DNA of 64,000 nucleotides from JBCDCY01 sp039180875 (GCA_039180875.1 JBCDCY010000009.1:62001-126000), one strand, 5' to 3'. Positions 23,934 to 32,699 are shown, numbered from the stretch's first letter. Translations and numbers: made by a program. The notes: generated by a model not told the origin, from the letters alone.

Positions 23934-24806
23934 TCATGGCGTCGCCTCTGCCCCCGGCGCCCTGGCCGATCCGACATGCCCCGCCGCGCGCCGTTCCGCG
24001 CAGAAGTGGCTGTCCGAGCAGACGAACATGCGCCCACCTTGGTCATCGAGGATGACCTCGTCCAGATAGCTCTCTGCCGCGCCACACAGCGCGCAGTCCT
24101 CGGCCCACTCCCCCCGCTCGAACGGATAATCCTCGAAATCGAGGCTCACGACCTCCGTATAGGGCGGAATGGCGTAGATCCGCTGCTCCCGCCCCGCGCC
24201 AAAAAGCTGCAGCGCAGGGCTCTGATGCAGCTTCGGATTATCGAACTTCGGGATAGGCGAGGGATCCATCACGTAGCGCCCCTCGATCTTCACCGGATAG
24301 GCGTAGGTCGTGGCGATCCGGCCGTGGCGCGCGATGTCCTCGTAGAGCTTCACGTGCATCAGCCCGTAGTCTTCGAGCGCGTGCATCCGCCGCGTCTCCG
24401 TCTCCCGCGGCTCGAGGTAGCGGAGCGGTTCGGGGATCGGCACCTGGTAGACCAGGATCTGGCCCTCGGTCAGCGGGGCCTCGGGGATCCGGTGGCGGGT
24501 CTGGATCAGCGTCGCCTCCGCCGTCGCCTCCGTCGTGGCGACGCTGGCGGTCTTCTCGAAGAACGTGCGGATGGAGACGGCGTTGGTGGTGTCGTCGGCC
24601 CCTTGGTCGATCACCTTCAGCCGGTCCTCCGGCGTAAGGCACGCGGCCGTCACCTGCACCCCGCCGGTGCCCCAGCCATAGGGCATAGGCATCTCGCGAC
24701 TGGCGAACGGCACCTGATAGCCCGGGATCGCCACGGCCTTCAGCAACGCCCGCCGGATCATCCGCTTCGTCTGCTCGTCGAGGTAGGCGAAGTTGTAGTC
24801 AGACAC
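23934..24806 (-). CDS. phnJ: alpha-D-ribose 1-methylphosphonate 5-phosphate C-P lyase
   Basis: The radical-SAM enzyme that breaks the carbon-phosphorus bond. 290 residues, very close to the Escherichia coli protein: YNFAYLDEQTKRMIRRALLK at the N-terminus, PYGWGTGGVQ (glycyl-radical region), VIDQGADDTTNAVSIR and the iron-sulfur/thiyl cysteine set C-x2-C-x21-C-x5-C at the C-terminus. The GTG at 24806 is chosen over ATG 24839 because GGAAGGA sits 8 nt upstream and homology starts there. It forms the PhnGHIJ core complex. It is separated from phnI by 409 bp containing a small opposite-strand ORF. Confidence 0.97.
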   Translation of the reverse strand: MSDYNFAYLDEQTKRMIRRALLKAVAIPGYQVPFASREMPMPYGWGTGGVQVTAACLTPEDRLKVIDQGADDTTNAVSIRTFFEKTASVATTEATAEATLIQTRHRIPEAPLTEGQILVYQVPIPEPLRYLEPRETETRRMHALEDYGLMHVKLYEDIARHGRIATTYAYPVKIEGRYVMDPSPIPKFDNPKLHQSPALQLFGAGREQRIYAIPPYTEVVSLDFEDYPFERGEWAEDCALCGAAESYLDEVILDDQGGRMFVCSDSHFCAERRAAGHVGSARAPGAEATP

Positions 24807-25009
24807 GGAGGACGTCCTTCCCGGGAAAGGCTGTGCCATTGCTGGGCGGCCGACATTCTCGTTCGCAGATCTTTGCGGTCACGGGCTCGGCCCGACGTGC
24901 CGCGCACCCACGCACCCGCGGCCGCACGCCGCAGCGATCAGTGTTGCCGGCGGCGACTGAGGCTCCATCTCGGCAGTCAAGCGGACACAACACAATCGGA
25001 GCTTTAGCC

Positions 25010-25180
25010 ATGACCCTTGCCCTCTACGGCCTCGCAGCCTGCGCCTTTGGTGTTGCCCCCTGGTTCATCTGGCGTCTCGTCGACAAGACACAGGCGGCGA
25101 TGGAGCTTGAGCCGGCGGCCGTGCCAGTCCCCGTCGATGCGCCGGAGACGTCGGATGTCGCCCTCGACCGCGCCGCCTAG
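25010..25180 (+). CDS. small opposite-strand membrane ORF between phnI and phnJ
   Basis: A 56-residue ORF with one hydrophobic segment (ALYGLAACAFGVAPWFIW) and a Pro/Val-rich acidic tail. GGAG sits 9 nt before the ATG. It lies in the 409-bp gap between phnJ and phnI but on the other strand, so it is not part of that mRNA. No family recognised. It could be a chance ORF; the ribosome site and the unexplained gap support it. The rest of the gap (24807-25009) shows nothing recognised. Confidence 0.4.
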   Translation: MTLALYGLAACAFGVAPWFIWRLVDKTQAAMELEPAAVPVPVDAPETSDVALDRAA

Positions 25181-25215
25181 GCAGCCCACGGATGCGGCGG
25201 ATGGGCGCTGCCCGC

Positions 25216-26328
25216 TCACTCCGCCGCCTCGCGCTTCGCTCTGATCTCCGCCCGCATGGCGCGGATCATTTGCAGCTCGGACTGAAAGTCGACGTAGTGA
25301 GGCAGCTTGATGTGCTCGACAAAGCCCGTCGCCTGAATGTTGTCGGCGTGGGAGAGCACGAATTCCTCGTCCTGGGCCGGCGCGCCGACATCCTCCTCGC
25401 CGAGTTCGGCCCAACGCAGCGCCCGGTCGACCAAGGCCATGGAGATCGCCTTCCGCTCTGCCTGGCCGAGCACCAGGCCATAGCCGCGGGTGAATTGCGC
25501 CGGCTCGGTCTTGGAGCCGGTGAACTGGTTCACCGTCTCGCATTCCGTCACCGTGATCTCGGCGATCTCGACGGCGAAGCCAAGCTCGGGGATGTCGATC
25601 TCGACCCCTACGGTGCCGATGCGGAGCTCGCCGACGAACGGGTGGTTCCGCCCATAGCCGCGCTGGGTGGAGTAGGCGAGGCTCAGCAAAAACCCCTCGT
25701 CCCCGCGGGCCAGCGCTTGCAGCCGTAGCGCCCGGTCGGCCGGCAGCTCCAGCGGTTCCCGCGTCAGATCGGGGGGCGTCGCCTCGCCGGCCTGCTCGGG
25801 CTGGAGGATACCCTCCCGGTCCAGCAAGTCCGCCACGTGGGGCACCTCGACCGGGTCGTCAGGCGCGGGCGCGGGCGACGAGGTCGGGGGCGACGCCCCC
25901 GCCGAGGAGGCCGCCCCTCCCTCCGCTGCCAGGGCGAACTCGATAAGGCGATGGGTGTAGTCGAAGGTGGGGCCCAGGATCTGGCCCCCCGGCACGTCCT
26001 TGAAGGTGGCGGAGATCCGGCGAATGCAGGCCATCCGCCCCGTGTCCACCGGATGGGAGACGCCGAAGCGCGGCAGGGTCGTGCGATAGGCCCGAACCAG
26101 AAAGATCGCCTCGATCAGATCGCCCCGGGCCTGCTTGATTGCCAGTGCCGCGAGGTCCGGATCGTAGAGCGAACCCTCCGCCATCACCCTTGCCACCGAC
26201 AAGGCCAGCTGCTCGCGGATCTGCGGGATCGAGAGCTCCGGCACGTCCGGATCGCCGCGGCGGAGCTCGGCGAGCCAGGCGTGGGCGTTCTCGATCGCCC
26301 GCTCGCCGCCCTTGACCGCGACATACAT
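25216..26328 (-). CDS. phnI: C-P lyase core complex subunit PhnI
   Basis: A 370-residue protein, nucleosidase-like, that displaces adenine from ATP to attach the phosphonate to ribose together with PhnGHL. MYVAVKGGERAIENAHAWLA at the N-terminus and LTREPLELPADRALRLQALA and ERKAISMALVDRALRW further on match PhnI. An Ala/Pro/Ser-rich linker around residues 138-160 (SSAGASPPTSSPAPAPDDP) is an addition relative to typical members. It starts 3 bp after the phnH stop. Confidence 0.95.
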   Translation of the reverse strand: MYVAVKGGERAIENAHAWLAELRRGDPDVPELSIPQIREQLALSVARVMAEGSLYDPDLAALAIKQARGDLIEAIFLVRAYRTTLPRFGVSHPVDTGRMACIRRISATFKDVPGGQILGPTFDYTHRLIEFALAAEGGAASSAGASPPTSSPAPAPDDPVEVPHVADLLDREGILQPEQAGEATPPDLTREPLELPADRALRLQALARGDEGFLLSLAYSTQRGYGRNHPFVGELRIGTVGVEIDIPELGFAVEIAEITVTECETVNQFTGSKTEPAQFTRGYGLVLGQAERKAISMALVDRALRWAELGEEDVGAPAQDEEFVLSHADNIQATGFVEHIKLPHYVDFQSELQMIRAMRAEIRAKREAAE

Positions 26329-26331
26329 CGC

Positions 26332-26901
26332 TCAGCCCTCCACGATTGTGCTGCGGGGCAGGGCGGCTAATCGGTCGCCCGCCGTGAAGAGGAAGTCGAG
26401 GCCGAGGGGGAAGAGCGCCCGGTTGCGCTGGAACGCCGCGACCTCCGGCAGCGACAGATGCGCCTCTCCGTCGATCCCGGGACCGCTCAGGCGGGCGCCC
26501 GTCTGCGCCAGCTCCGGCATCTCGACGATCAGGGTGGTGGAGCGATCGGGATAGTCCGGCGTGCCGATCCGCCAGTCGGCCAAGGGCTGCATCGCCTGCC
26601 AATCGCCGAGGGCGAAATGCGCTTCAGGCCGGTCGACCAACGGGGCGCCGGTGTGAAAGCGCAGCCAGGCCGTCACAGCCTCCGTCGCCAGGCCCGGCGC
26701 CAGCCAGAGCGGCGTTTCCGGGTCGAGCAGCGTCAGCGCCACGACCCCATCGGCAGGCGACAGGGGCGCGGGCGGCGCGGCGCCCTCCACCCGGAGGATC
26801 GTTCCGGGTTGGGCCATGGCGTCGAGCACGGCGCGAAAGGCCCTGGCCGCCTCGATGGGTGGATCGGCGAAGCCGCCGGCCAGTGCTGCGGCCCCGCTCA
26901 C
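26332..26901 (-). CDS. phnH: C-P lyase core complex subunit PhnH
   Basis: A 189-residue PhnH-family protein. GFADPPIEAARAFRAVLDAMA (read at 10-30) and the C-terminal LGLDFLFTAGDRLAALPRST match the family. PhnH dimers are part of the PhnGHIJ core; the fold is related to PLP-dependent transferases without cofactor use. The GTG at 26901 overlaps the phnG stop (GTGA). No oddities. Confidence 0.93.
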   Translation of the reverse strand: MSGAAALAGGFADPPIEAARAFRAVLDAMAQPGTILRVEGAAPPAPLSPADGVVALTLLDPETPLWLAPGLATEAVTAWLRFHTGAPLVDRPEAHFALGDWQAMQPLADWRIGTPDYPDRSTTLIVEMPELAQTGARLSGPGIDGEAHLSLPEVAAFQRNRALFPLGLDFLFTAGDRLAALPRSTIVEG

Positions 26902-27344
26902 GGATCCTCCCCCCGCACCAGGGTGAAGAAGTCGACCTTGGTCGTCGCCGCCCGGGCGGCGGTGGCCTGCCGGGCAGCCTCCGCCGCTTCGGCCAAGGGA
27001 GCCAGAACTTGGGCCCGGATGCGCTCGGCCATCGGCGTCTGCAACAGCGCATCGCAGAGCGCCACGCGCCGGGCGTGATCGGCATCCCGTCCTGCGACAT
27101 AGCCGTGGCCCACCTCGCCCGTCGGCAGGGTGAGGGAGCAGCGCGTGACCGTCATCTCGCCGAGGTTGAAGACCGCGCCAGTCGCTCCTGCCCGGCCGCG
27201 GATCATCACGGCGCCGATCTCCGGCGACCGGAGATCGCGCGTCTCAGGCGCGCCCGCCGCGCCGAGGGCGGCGGCCAGTGCCTCCGCCAATGCCGGCGCG
27301 GGCGCTTTGGCGAGGACCGCCAGAGCCTCCGCCCGGGTCCACAT
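26898..27344 (-). CDS. phnG: C-P lyase core complex subunit PhnG
   Basis: First structural gene of the phn operon, about 148 residues. TRAEALAVLAKAPAPALAEA near the start and GYVAGRDADHARRVALCDAL, then KVDFFTLVRGEDP at the end, match PhnG. The start is ambiguous: ATG 27344 (used here) or ATG 27374, which adds ten residues and lies within 8 bp of the operator-like inverted repeat; neither has a clear ribosome site. Divergent from phnF. Expression is probably controlled by PhnF. Confidence 0.92.
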   Translation of the reverse strand: MWTRAEALAVLAKAPAPALAEALAAALGAAGAPETRDLRSPEIGAVMIRGRAGATGAVFNLGEMTVTRCSLTLPTGEVGHGYVAGRDADHARRVALCDALLQTPMAERIRAQVLAPLAEAAEAARQATAARAATTKVDFFTLVRGEDP

Positions 27345-27381
27345 GGCCGCATCTTTGCAAGACGTCGTCGACATATCGCTA

Positions 27382-27413
27382 ATTTGTCTATATGATTCCA
27401 CAACTAGACAAAT
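27382..27413. promoter_or_regulatory. candidate PhnF operator in the phnG-phnF divergent promoter
   Basis: ATTTGTCTA (27382-27390) and TAGACAAAT (27405-27413) are perfect inverted repeats 14 bp apart, in an AT-rich island within GC-rich surroundings. Position 8-38 bp upstream of the possible phnG starts and 47 bp before phnF is right for a HutC/GntR-type repressor controlling both directions. PhnF of other bacteria binds short TATAGAC/GTCTATA-type palindromes, which resembles these half-sites. Confidence 0.65.
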
Positions 27414-27459
27414 ACTAGCAACCGCAGACGACCCTGCCAACCGCCAAAGCGTGATCGTG

Positions 27460-28218
27460 ATGACGGAGACCATCGCCGAGACCGACCTGCCCCTCTGGCA
27501 GCAGATCCGCCTCGCCCTGGCCGGAGAGATTGCGGCCGGGCGCTATCCACCCGGGGCGCAATTGCCGACGGAGATGGCGTTGAGCCAGCGCTTCGGCGTC
27601 AACCGCCACACGGTGCGACGGGCATTGGCGGCGCTGCGCGAGGCGGGGCTTGTCCATGTCCGACGCGGCGCCGGCGCCTTCGTCACCCACAGCCGGATCG
27701 ACTATCGCCTGGGCCGGCGCACGCGGTTTCGCCAGAACCTGACAGCCTTTGGCCACAGCGCCGGCCGCCGCGTCCTGCGGGTCGAGACGATCCGCGCCGA
27801 TGCCGAGATCGCCCGACGCCTCGACGTCGAGACCGGCGCCTTCGTCGTGGTGTTCGAGGGGGTGGGTCTGGCCGATGGCGGCCCGCTCTCCCACAGTGAG
27901 AGCGCGATACCGGCCGGGCGGCTGCCCGACATCGCGGCGCATCTGCGCGACACCAGCTCGATCACCGAGGCCCTGGCGCGGAGCGGCGTCGCCGACTATC
28001 AGCGCGCCTGGACCCGGCTGACGGCGGAACCCGCACCCCCGGCCACCGCCCGTCATCTGGAAATGCCAGCCGGCGCGCCGGTGCTGCGGGCCGAGGCGCT
28101 CAACGTCGCGCCGGACGGCCAACCGGTGGAGTACGGCCACACCTGGTTCCACGGTGGCCGCGCCGAGCTGGTGGTGGGCGAGGCCGATCGCCCTCACCCC
28201 GCGCCGTTCGGGAAATAG
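27460..28218 (+). CDS. phnF: phosphonate-locus GntR/HutC-family regulator
   Basis: A 252-residue transcription factor: GntR-type winged helix (residues 8-75; LPTEMALSQRFGVNRHTVRRA) followed by a UTRA effector-binding domain (about 95-235). It is divergent from phnG, so by context and family it is PhnF, which represses the phn genes and probably responds to a phosphonate or sugar phosphate. ATG 27460 is used; GTG 27451 is in frame. The end overlaps the amidinotransferase stop by 25 bp tail to tail. Confidence 0.9.
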   Translation: MTETIAETDLPLWQQIRLALAGEIAAGRYPPGAQLPTEMALSQRFGVNRHTVRRALAALREAGLVHVRRGAGAFVTHSRIDYRLGRRTRFRQNLTAFGHSAGRRVLRVETIRADAEIARRLDVETGAFVVVFEGVGLADGGPLSHSESAIPAGRLPDIAAHLRDTSSITEALARSGVADYQRAWTRLTAEPAPPATARHLEMPAGAPVLRAEALNVAPDGQPVEYGHTWFHGGRAELVVGEADRPHPAPFGK

Positions 28219-29321
28219 TCCTCACACCCGCCGCGACGATGCACGTCGGCGGTGGAACAATGCAGGCCGCCACCGAAGGCATAGGCGTCGCGCAGCTCCA
28301 CCGGCACCACCTCCATCCCGAGCTTGTCGAGCTGCTCGGCCTGCCAGACCTCGGAGGCCTCCACGCAGACCGTCTTGGGATCGAGGACGAGTACGTTCAT
28401 CGACAGCCAGACGGAGGAGTAGCAAAGCGGCGGCGGGCTGTTGTGGGCCGGCGGCGCGGCATCGACGATCTCCCAGCCGTTCCGGGTGAACATCTCGCGC
28501 TGATCGTCGGGCAGGCGGCGCTGGGGATTGTTCAGGATCAGACCCGGCCGGATCGGCGTGAAGGTCGCGTCGATGTGGATCGGATAGGGATCGCCCGGGA
28601 AGTTCACCGCGTGCACGCGATGGTCCGGGAAGTGGCGCCGCAGCCAGTCGATGCCTTTGAGGTTCGTGGTAAATCCGTGCTGCACCACCAGATCCCGGCC
28701 GAAGCGCAGCACATCGGCGGCATCGAACAACGGCTCCTCCTCCGTCGTGACGAAGAATTTCTCGGCTGCCCAGTCCAGCCGCTTCTCGACGCCGATCTTG
28801 TCGGAGAGATAGTCGGGCCGATAGTCGGCCGCGGTCAGCCGGGGCTTCGGCGCCGCCTCGTGGCGAAAGTTCGGATCCTCCTCGAAATAGCGCTGCAAGA
28901 GGGGGCGGTAGCAGAGATATTCGAACCAGCGGCAGCGATAGGACATTGTCGCCTCCAGGATCTCCGAGCCCACGGTCAGCAGCACGTCCCGGGGCGGCAT
29001 GCAGCCGAACTGGCTCTCGGCGCGGAAATCCGGCGTCTCCACGGGTTGGGAGAAGTCGATGGGCGTCGGCCGGTCGACCCGGATGCCGCGCCGCTCCAGC
29101 AACGTCGCAAAATCGTCGAGCAGCTCGTTCGCCCGGGCGATGCTCTCCGCCGGGCGGCGGCCCCATTGGCCGCGCATGTCGCTGTCTTCCGGCACCTTCG
29201 CCTCGAGCGCCGGCTCGGGTGCCGGAATATGGCCGTCGTCGGCCCGCCCGACGATCACATGGGTGAGCGGATCCCACTCGTTCCACGAGCTGACCTGCAG
29301 CGTCCCCGCCCTGGCGTCCAT
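28194..29321 (-). CDS. glycine/inosamine amidinotransferase-family enzyme
   Basis: A 375-residue protein of the guanidino-group-modifying superfamily. SSWNEWDPLTHVIVGRADDG at the start, FDAADVLRFG (Asp), GDPYPIHIDATF (His) and GGGLHCSTADVHRRG (catalytic Cys) match L-arginine:glycine amidinotransferase (AGAT) and scyllo-inosamine-phosphate amidinotransferases. It would transfer an amidino group from arginine to an amine acceptor. The acceptor is unknown; placement beside phn genes raises an aminophosphonate acceptor as speculation. GGGAGGG precedes the ATG. Confidence 0.87.
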   Translation of the reverse strand: MDARAGTLQVSSWNEWDPLTHVIVGRADDGHIPAPEPALEAKVPEDSDMRGQWGRRPAESIARANELLDDFATLLERRGIRVDRPTPIDFSQPVETPDFRAESQFGCMPPRDVLLTVGSEILEATMSYRCRWFEYLCYRPLLQRYFEEDPNFRHEAAPKPRLTAADYRPDYLSDKIGVEKRLDWAAEKFFVTTEEEPLFDAADVLRFGRDLVVQHGFTTNLKGIDWLRRHFPDHRVHAVNFPGDPYPIHIDATFTPIRPGLILNNPQRRLPDDQREMFTRNGWEIVDAAPPAHNSPPPLCYSSVWLSMNVLVLDPKTVCVEASEVWQAEQLDKLGMEVVPVELRDAYAFGGGLHCSTADVHRRGGCEDYFPNGAG

Positions 29322-29458
29322 GTGTCCCTCCCGCCCCGATCGATCACAATTGGCCTTCTGCCGCCTCCTGGGACCGTCTGCAACATTGACCCTCCGAAGC
29401 CTGGGCCGCTAAGCGGTGGGGGCCGGACGGACCGGCCGTATCCCCGGGGGGAGACTTG

Positions 29459-30973
29459 ATGCGCACATTGCTTATCGCCGTCGCTGCAGTCGTCGTCATC
29501 GGCGGCGGAGCCTTTACCGGCCTTTGGTATTTCGCGAGTTCCGAGGTCGAGAATTTCGTCGATGCCGAGGTGGAGCGGCTGCGGGCCGAGGGGGCCGAGA
29601 TCAGCTGGTCCGAGCGCATCGTCGAGGGCTTCCCGACGGCCCTTTCGGTCGAGTTCCGCGATCTGAGCTTCACCAGCGCCGACGGCCGGGTCACCTTTAC
29701 CGCGCCCTGGACCAGGACGGAGGCCGCCGCGGCCGATGTCGGCCTGGTGCGCACCACCTTCGCGCCCGAGATGACGCTGCGCCTCGACACCGAGACCCCC
29801 AATGTCGGCGTCCTCGATTTCGCCATCGAGCAGACGGACCTGACGATCACCTCCTCGCTGCAAAGCGCCACTGAGGCCGTGGAAGTGACGGCCGCCGCCC
29901 TGTCGCTCGCGCAGACGGGGACCGAGGCCACCGGTGGGGACGAGGCGACAGCGGTCGCCGCCGTGTTCTCCGACCTATCGCTCGACATGACCGAGTTCAC
30001 CATCGAGGTCGCGCGGCCCGAGGACCGGGCCGACCGCGTGGTGGGCACGATGACGGCCGCGACCTGGGCGGCCGGCTACGGCTCTAACATGGCTCCGGGG
30101 ATGAGCGGCGATGTCGACTTCTCCTTCAACGATCTCGAGATTGAGCTGGATACGCCTCTGGGCATGACCTGGTCGCTCTCCGAGATGATCACCGGCGCGC
30201 ACGAGGTGGAGAACGAGATCAGGGCGAGCGGCCTCAACATGACCATGGAGATGGGCGACCCCGATCTACAGGTTCTGGTCGATGCCTCGAGCGGTCCGGT
30301 CGAGACCACGTCGACCTGGGGCAACGGCCGCATCTCCTCCGACGGGGGGTATACCGACCTCACCTACACCGTGACCCAAAGCGGCGCCCCGATACAGCTG
30401 CCGCCGATGTCGGTCTCCTTCGGCGGCCTTCGCGCGGCGGGCGACATGCCGATGACCAAGACGCCCGAGGTCGCGCCGATGGATTTCCGGCTCGAGATCG
30501 AGGATCTGGTGCTGGCCGAAGAGGTCTGGGCGCTGTTCGATCCGGGCGAGGCGCTGCCGCGCGATCCCGCCAATCTGGAGCTCGACGTCAGCGGCCTGAT
30601 GCGCTGGCTGTTCGACCCGCTCAGCATCCAGCCCGAGCCGGTCGTGACCGCGCCGGTCGAGGTCACCCGGCTCGAGGACAGCCGACTGGCGCTCAGCCTG
30701 CTCGGGGCGGAGGCGGAGGCCGAGGGCACGCTCGACATCGACTGGTCGGGCCCGGCCCCGGTGGCCGACGGCCAGGTCGCCGTGCGCTTGGTGCGGGTGA
30801 TCGAGATGCTGGACACCCTCGCCGCCGCCCGCCTGCTGCCGCCGCAGCAGGTGCAGCTGCCCCGCGCCATGCTGCTCGGCTTCACCCGGCAGGGCGAGAG
30901 CCCGGAGGAGCGGCTGGTCGATCTGCAGTTCAAGAACGGCCAGGTCACGGCCAACGGCCAGCCCTTGCAGTGA
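29459..30973 (+). CDS. DUF2125 family protein
   Basis: A 504-residue protein with an N-terminal membrane anchor or uncleaved signal (LLIAVAAVVVIGGGAFTGLWYF, residues 3-24) and a long beta-rich, acidic periplasmic part, typical of alphaproteobacterial DUF2125 (AsmA/YdgA-like) proteins. Function unknown; related proteins are thought to act in envelope biogenesis. ATG 29459 is used with GGGGGGAG upstream; TTG 29456 is adjacent. It precedes the sulfatase-like gene by 70 bp, which holds a 9-bp-stem hairpin (30997-31022). Confidence 0.83.
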   Translation: MRTLLIAVAAVVVIGGGAFTGLWYFASSEVENFVDAEVERLRAEGAEISWSERIVEGFPTALSVEFRDLSFTSADGRVTFTAPWTRTEAAAADVGLVRTTFAPEMTLRLDTETPNVGVLDFAIEQTDLTITSSLQSATEAVEVTAAALSLAQTGTEATGGDEATAVAAVFSDLSLDMTEFTIEVARPEDRADRVVGTMTAATWAAGYGSNMAPGMSGDVDFSFNDLEIELDTPLGMTWSLSEMITGAHEVENEIRASGLNMTMEMGDPDLQVLVDASSGPVETTSTWGNGRISSDGGYTDLTYTVTQSGAPIQLPPMSVSFGGLRAAGDMPMTKTPEVAPMDFRLEIEDLVLAEEVWALFDPGEALPRDPANLELDVSGLMRWLFDPLSIQPEPVVTAPVEVTRLEDSRLALSLLGAEAEAEGTLDIDWSGPAPVADGQVAVRLVRVIEMLDTLAAARLLPPQQVQLPRAMLLGFTRQGESPEERLVDLQFKNGQVTANGQPLQ

Positions 30974-31043
30974 GGCGAGGCGACCGCTCAGCCCCACGGC
31001 ACGCCTCTGACGGGGCGTGCCGCCGTATCGCGGGGTACGCTCC

Positions 31044-32699
31044 ATGACCCGGCGGGCGAAGAACATCCTGTTCATCATGTTCGACCAGCTCCGGTTCGAC
31101 TACCTGAGCTGCGGCGGCCATCCCCACCTCGAAACCCCGCATATCGACGGCCTGGCCGCCCGCGGGGTGCGCTTTACCCGCGCCTACGTGCAATCGCCGA
31201 TCTGCGGCTCCTCCCGCATGAGCTTCTATACTGGGCGCTACACCCACAGCCACGGCGCGACCTGGAACGGTGTGCCGCTGAAGGTTGGCGAGATGACCCT
31301 GGGCGATCATCTTCGCCCCCTCGGCATGCGCACGATCCTGATCGGCAAGACCCATATGCGCGCCGATCTCGAGGGGATAGAGCGCCTCGGCCTCGACCGC
31401 GACGGCATCATCGGCGCCCGGGTCGCCGAGTGCGGCTTCGACGTCTTCGAGCGCGACGACGGCATGCGCCCCGAGGGGCCGGAGGGCATGTACGATCCGG
31501 GCGGCGCCATGGTCTACAACGAATATCTCCGCGCCCAGGGCTACGACTCGGAAAATCCCTGGCACGACTTCGCCAATTCCGGGCGGGAGGATGACGGCAG
31601 CCTGGCCTCCGGCTGGTTCCTGAAGAACGCCGCCAAGCCCGCCGCGGTGGCCGAGGAGCATTCCGAGACCCCCTACCTCACCGGCCGCGCCATCGACTTT
31701 CTGGAACAAGCAGGCGATGCGCCCTGGTGCGTCCACCTCTCCTACATCAAGCCGCACTGGCCCTATATCGTGCCGGCGCCCTACCACGACATGTACGGCG
31801 CCAATCAGGTGCTGCCCCCGGTCCGGACCGAGGCCGAGCGGGAGGGGGCCCATCCCGTCTACCGCGCCTTCATGGAGGGGCCGGTCGGCCGCGCCTTCGC
31901 CCGGGACGAGGTGCGCGCGGCCGTGGTGCCGGCCTATATGGGCCTCATCAAGCAGTGCGACGACCAGCTCGGCCGGCTCTTCGCCTACCTGGAGAAGACC
32001 GGGCGGATGGACGACACGCTGATCGTCGTCACCTCCGACCACGGCGACTATCTGGGCGATCACTGGTTGGGGGAGAAGAACCTGTTCCACGAGCCGTCGG
32101 TGAAGATCCCGCTCATCGTCTACGATCCCGCGCCTGAGGCGGACGACAGTCGGGGCAGCACGGTGGATGCATTGGTCGAGTCCATCGACCTTGCCCCGAC
32201 CTTCGTCGAGCTGGCGGGCGGCGCACCGGCGGATCACGTGCTGGAGGGCCGCTCGCTCCTGCCGTTTCTTAGGGGCAGCGCGCCGGACTCTTGGCGCGAC
32301 CATGCGATCAGCGAGTACGACTATTCGTTGCAGCCCGTGGCCGGCCGTCTGGGTATCGACCCGCGCCACGCCCAGCTTTTCATGGTCGTCGACCGGCGTT
32401 GGAAGTTCGTGCATGCCGAGGGCTTTCGCCCACTGCTCTTCGATCTCGACAACGACCCCGAGGAGCTGGTGGATCTGGGCGAGACCCCGGGCCACGACGA
32501 CATCCTCGACCTGATGTACGAGCGGCTTCTGGCTTGGGCCCTCCGCCCCTCGCAACGCACCACGATCTCCCGCGAGGGGATCCTGGCGGCCCGCGGCTCG
32601 GCCGGCCGCAAGGGCATCCTGATCGGCATCTACGAGGCAAGCGAGGCGCCGGCCGAACTCACCCGCTTCTACACCGGCACCCCGCGGCCGTCGGGCTAG
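31044..32699 (+). CDS. sulfatase / phosphonate monoester hydrolase-like enzyme with altered formylglycine motif
   Basis: An alkaline-phosphatase-superfamily hydrolase of about 551 residues. Metal ligands appear as D14-Q15 (FIMFDQLRFD), GKTHM (about 108) and SDHGDYLGDH (about 331), the D/Q pair being characteristic of phosphonate monoester hydrolases/phosphodiesterases rather than ordinary sulfatases. The nucleophile site is SPICGSSRMSFYTGRY: C54 is present but position +2 is Ser56 where the formylglycine-generating motif needs Pro or Ala. Cytoplasmic (no signal peptide). By location near phn it may release phosphonates from monoesters; substrate unproven. Confidence 0.85.
   Translation: MTRRAKNILFIMFDQLRFDYLSCGGHPHLETPHIDGLAARGVRFTRAYVQSPICGSSRMSFYTGRYTHSHGATWNGVPLKVGEMTLGDHLRPLGMRTILIGKTHMRADLEGIERLGLDRDGIIGARVAECGFDVFERDDGMRPEGPEGMYDPGGAMVYNEYLRAQGYDSENPWHDFANSGREDDGSLASGWFLKNAAKPAAVAEEHSETPYLTGRAIDFLEQAGDAPWCVHLSYIKPHWPYIVPAPYHDMYGANQVLPPVRTEAEREGAHPVYRAFMEGPVGRAFARDEVRAAVVPAYMGLIKQCDDQLGRLFAYLEKTGRMDDTLIVVTSDHGDYLGDHWLGEKNLFHEPSVKIPLIVYDPAPEADDSRGSTVDALVESIDLAPTFVELAGGAPADHVLEGRSLLPFLRGSAPDSWRDHAISEYDYSLQPVAGRLGIDPRHAQLFMVVDRRWKFVHAEGFRPLLFDLDNDPEELVDLGETPGHDDILDLMYERLLAWALRPSQRTTISREGILAARGSAGRKGILIGIYEASEAPAELTRFYTGTPRPSG

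Noticed and set aside
30997..31022. terminator between the DUF2125 gene and the sulfatase-like gene
   Set aside because: There is a 9-bp stem with an 8-nt loop but no U-tract after it, so termination is not supported.
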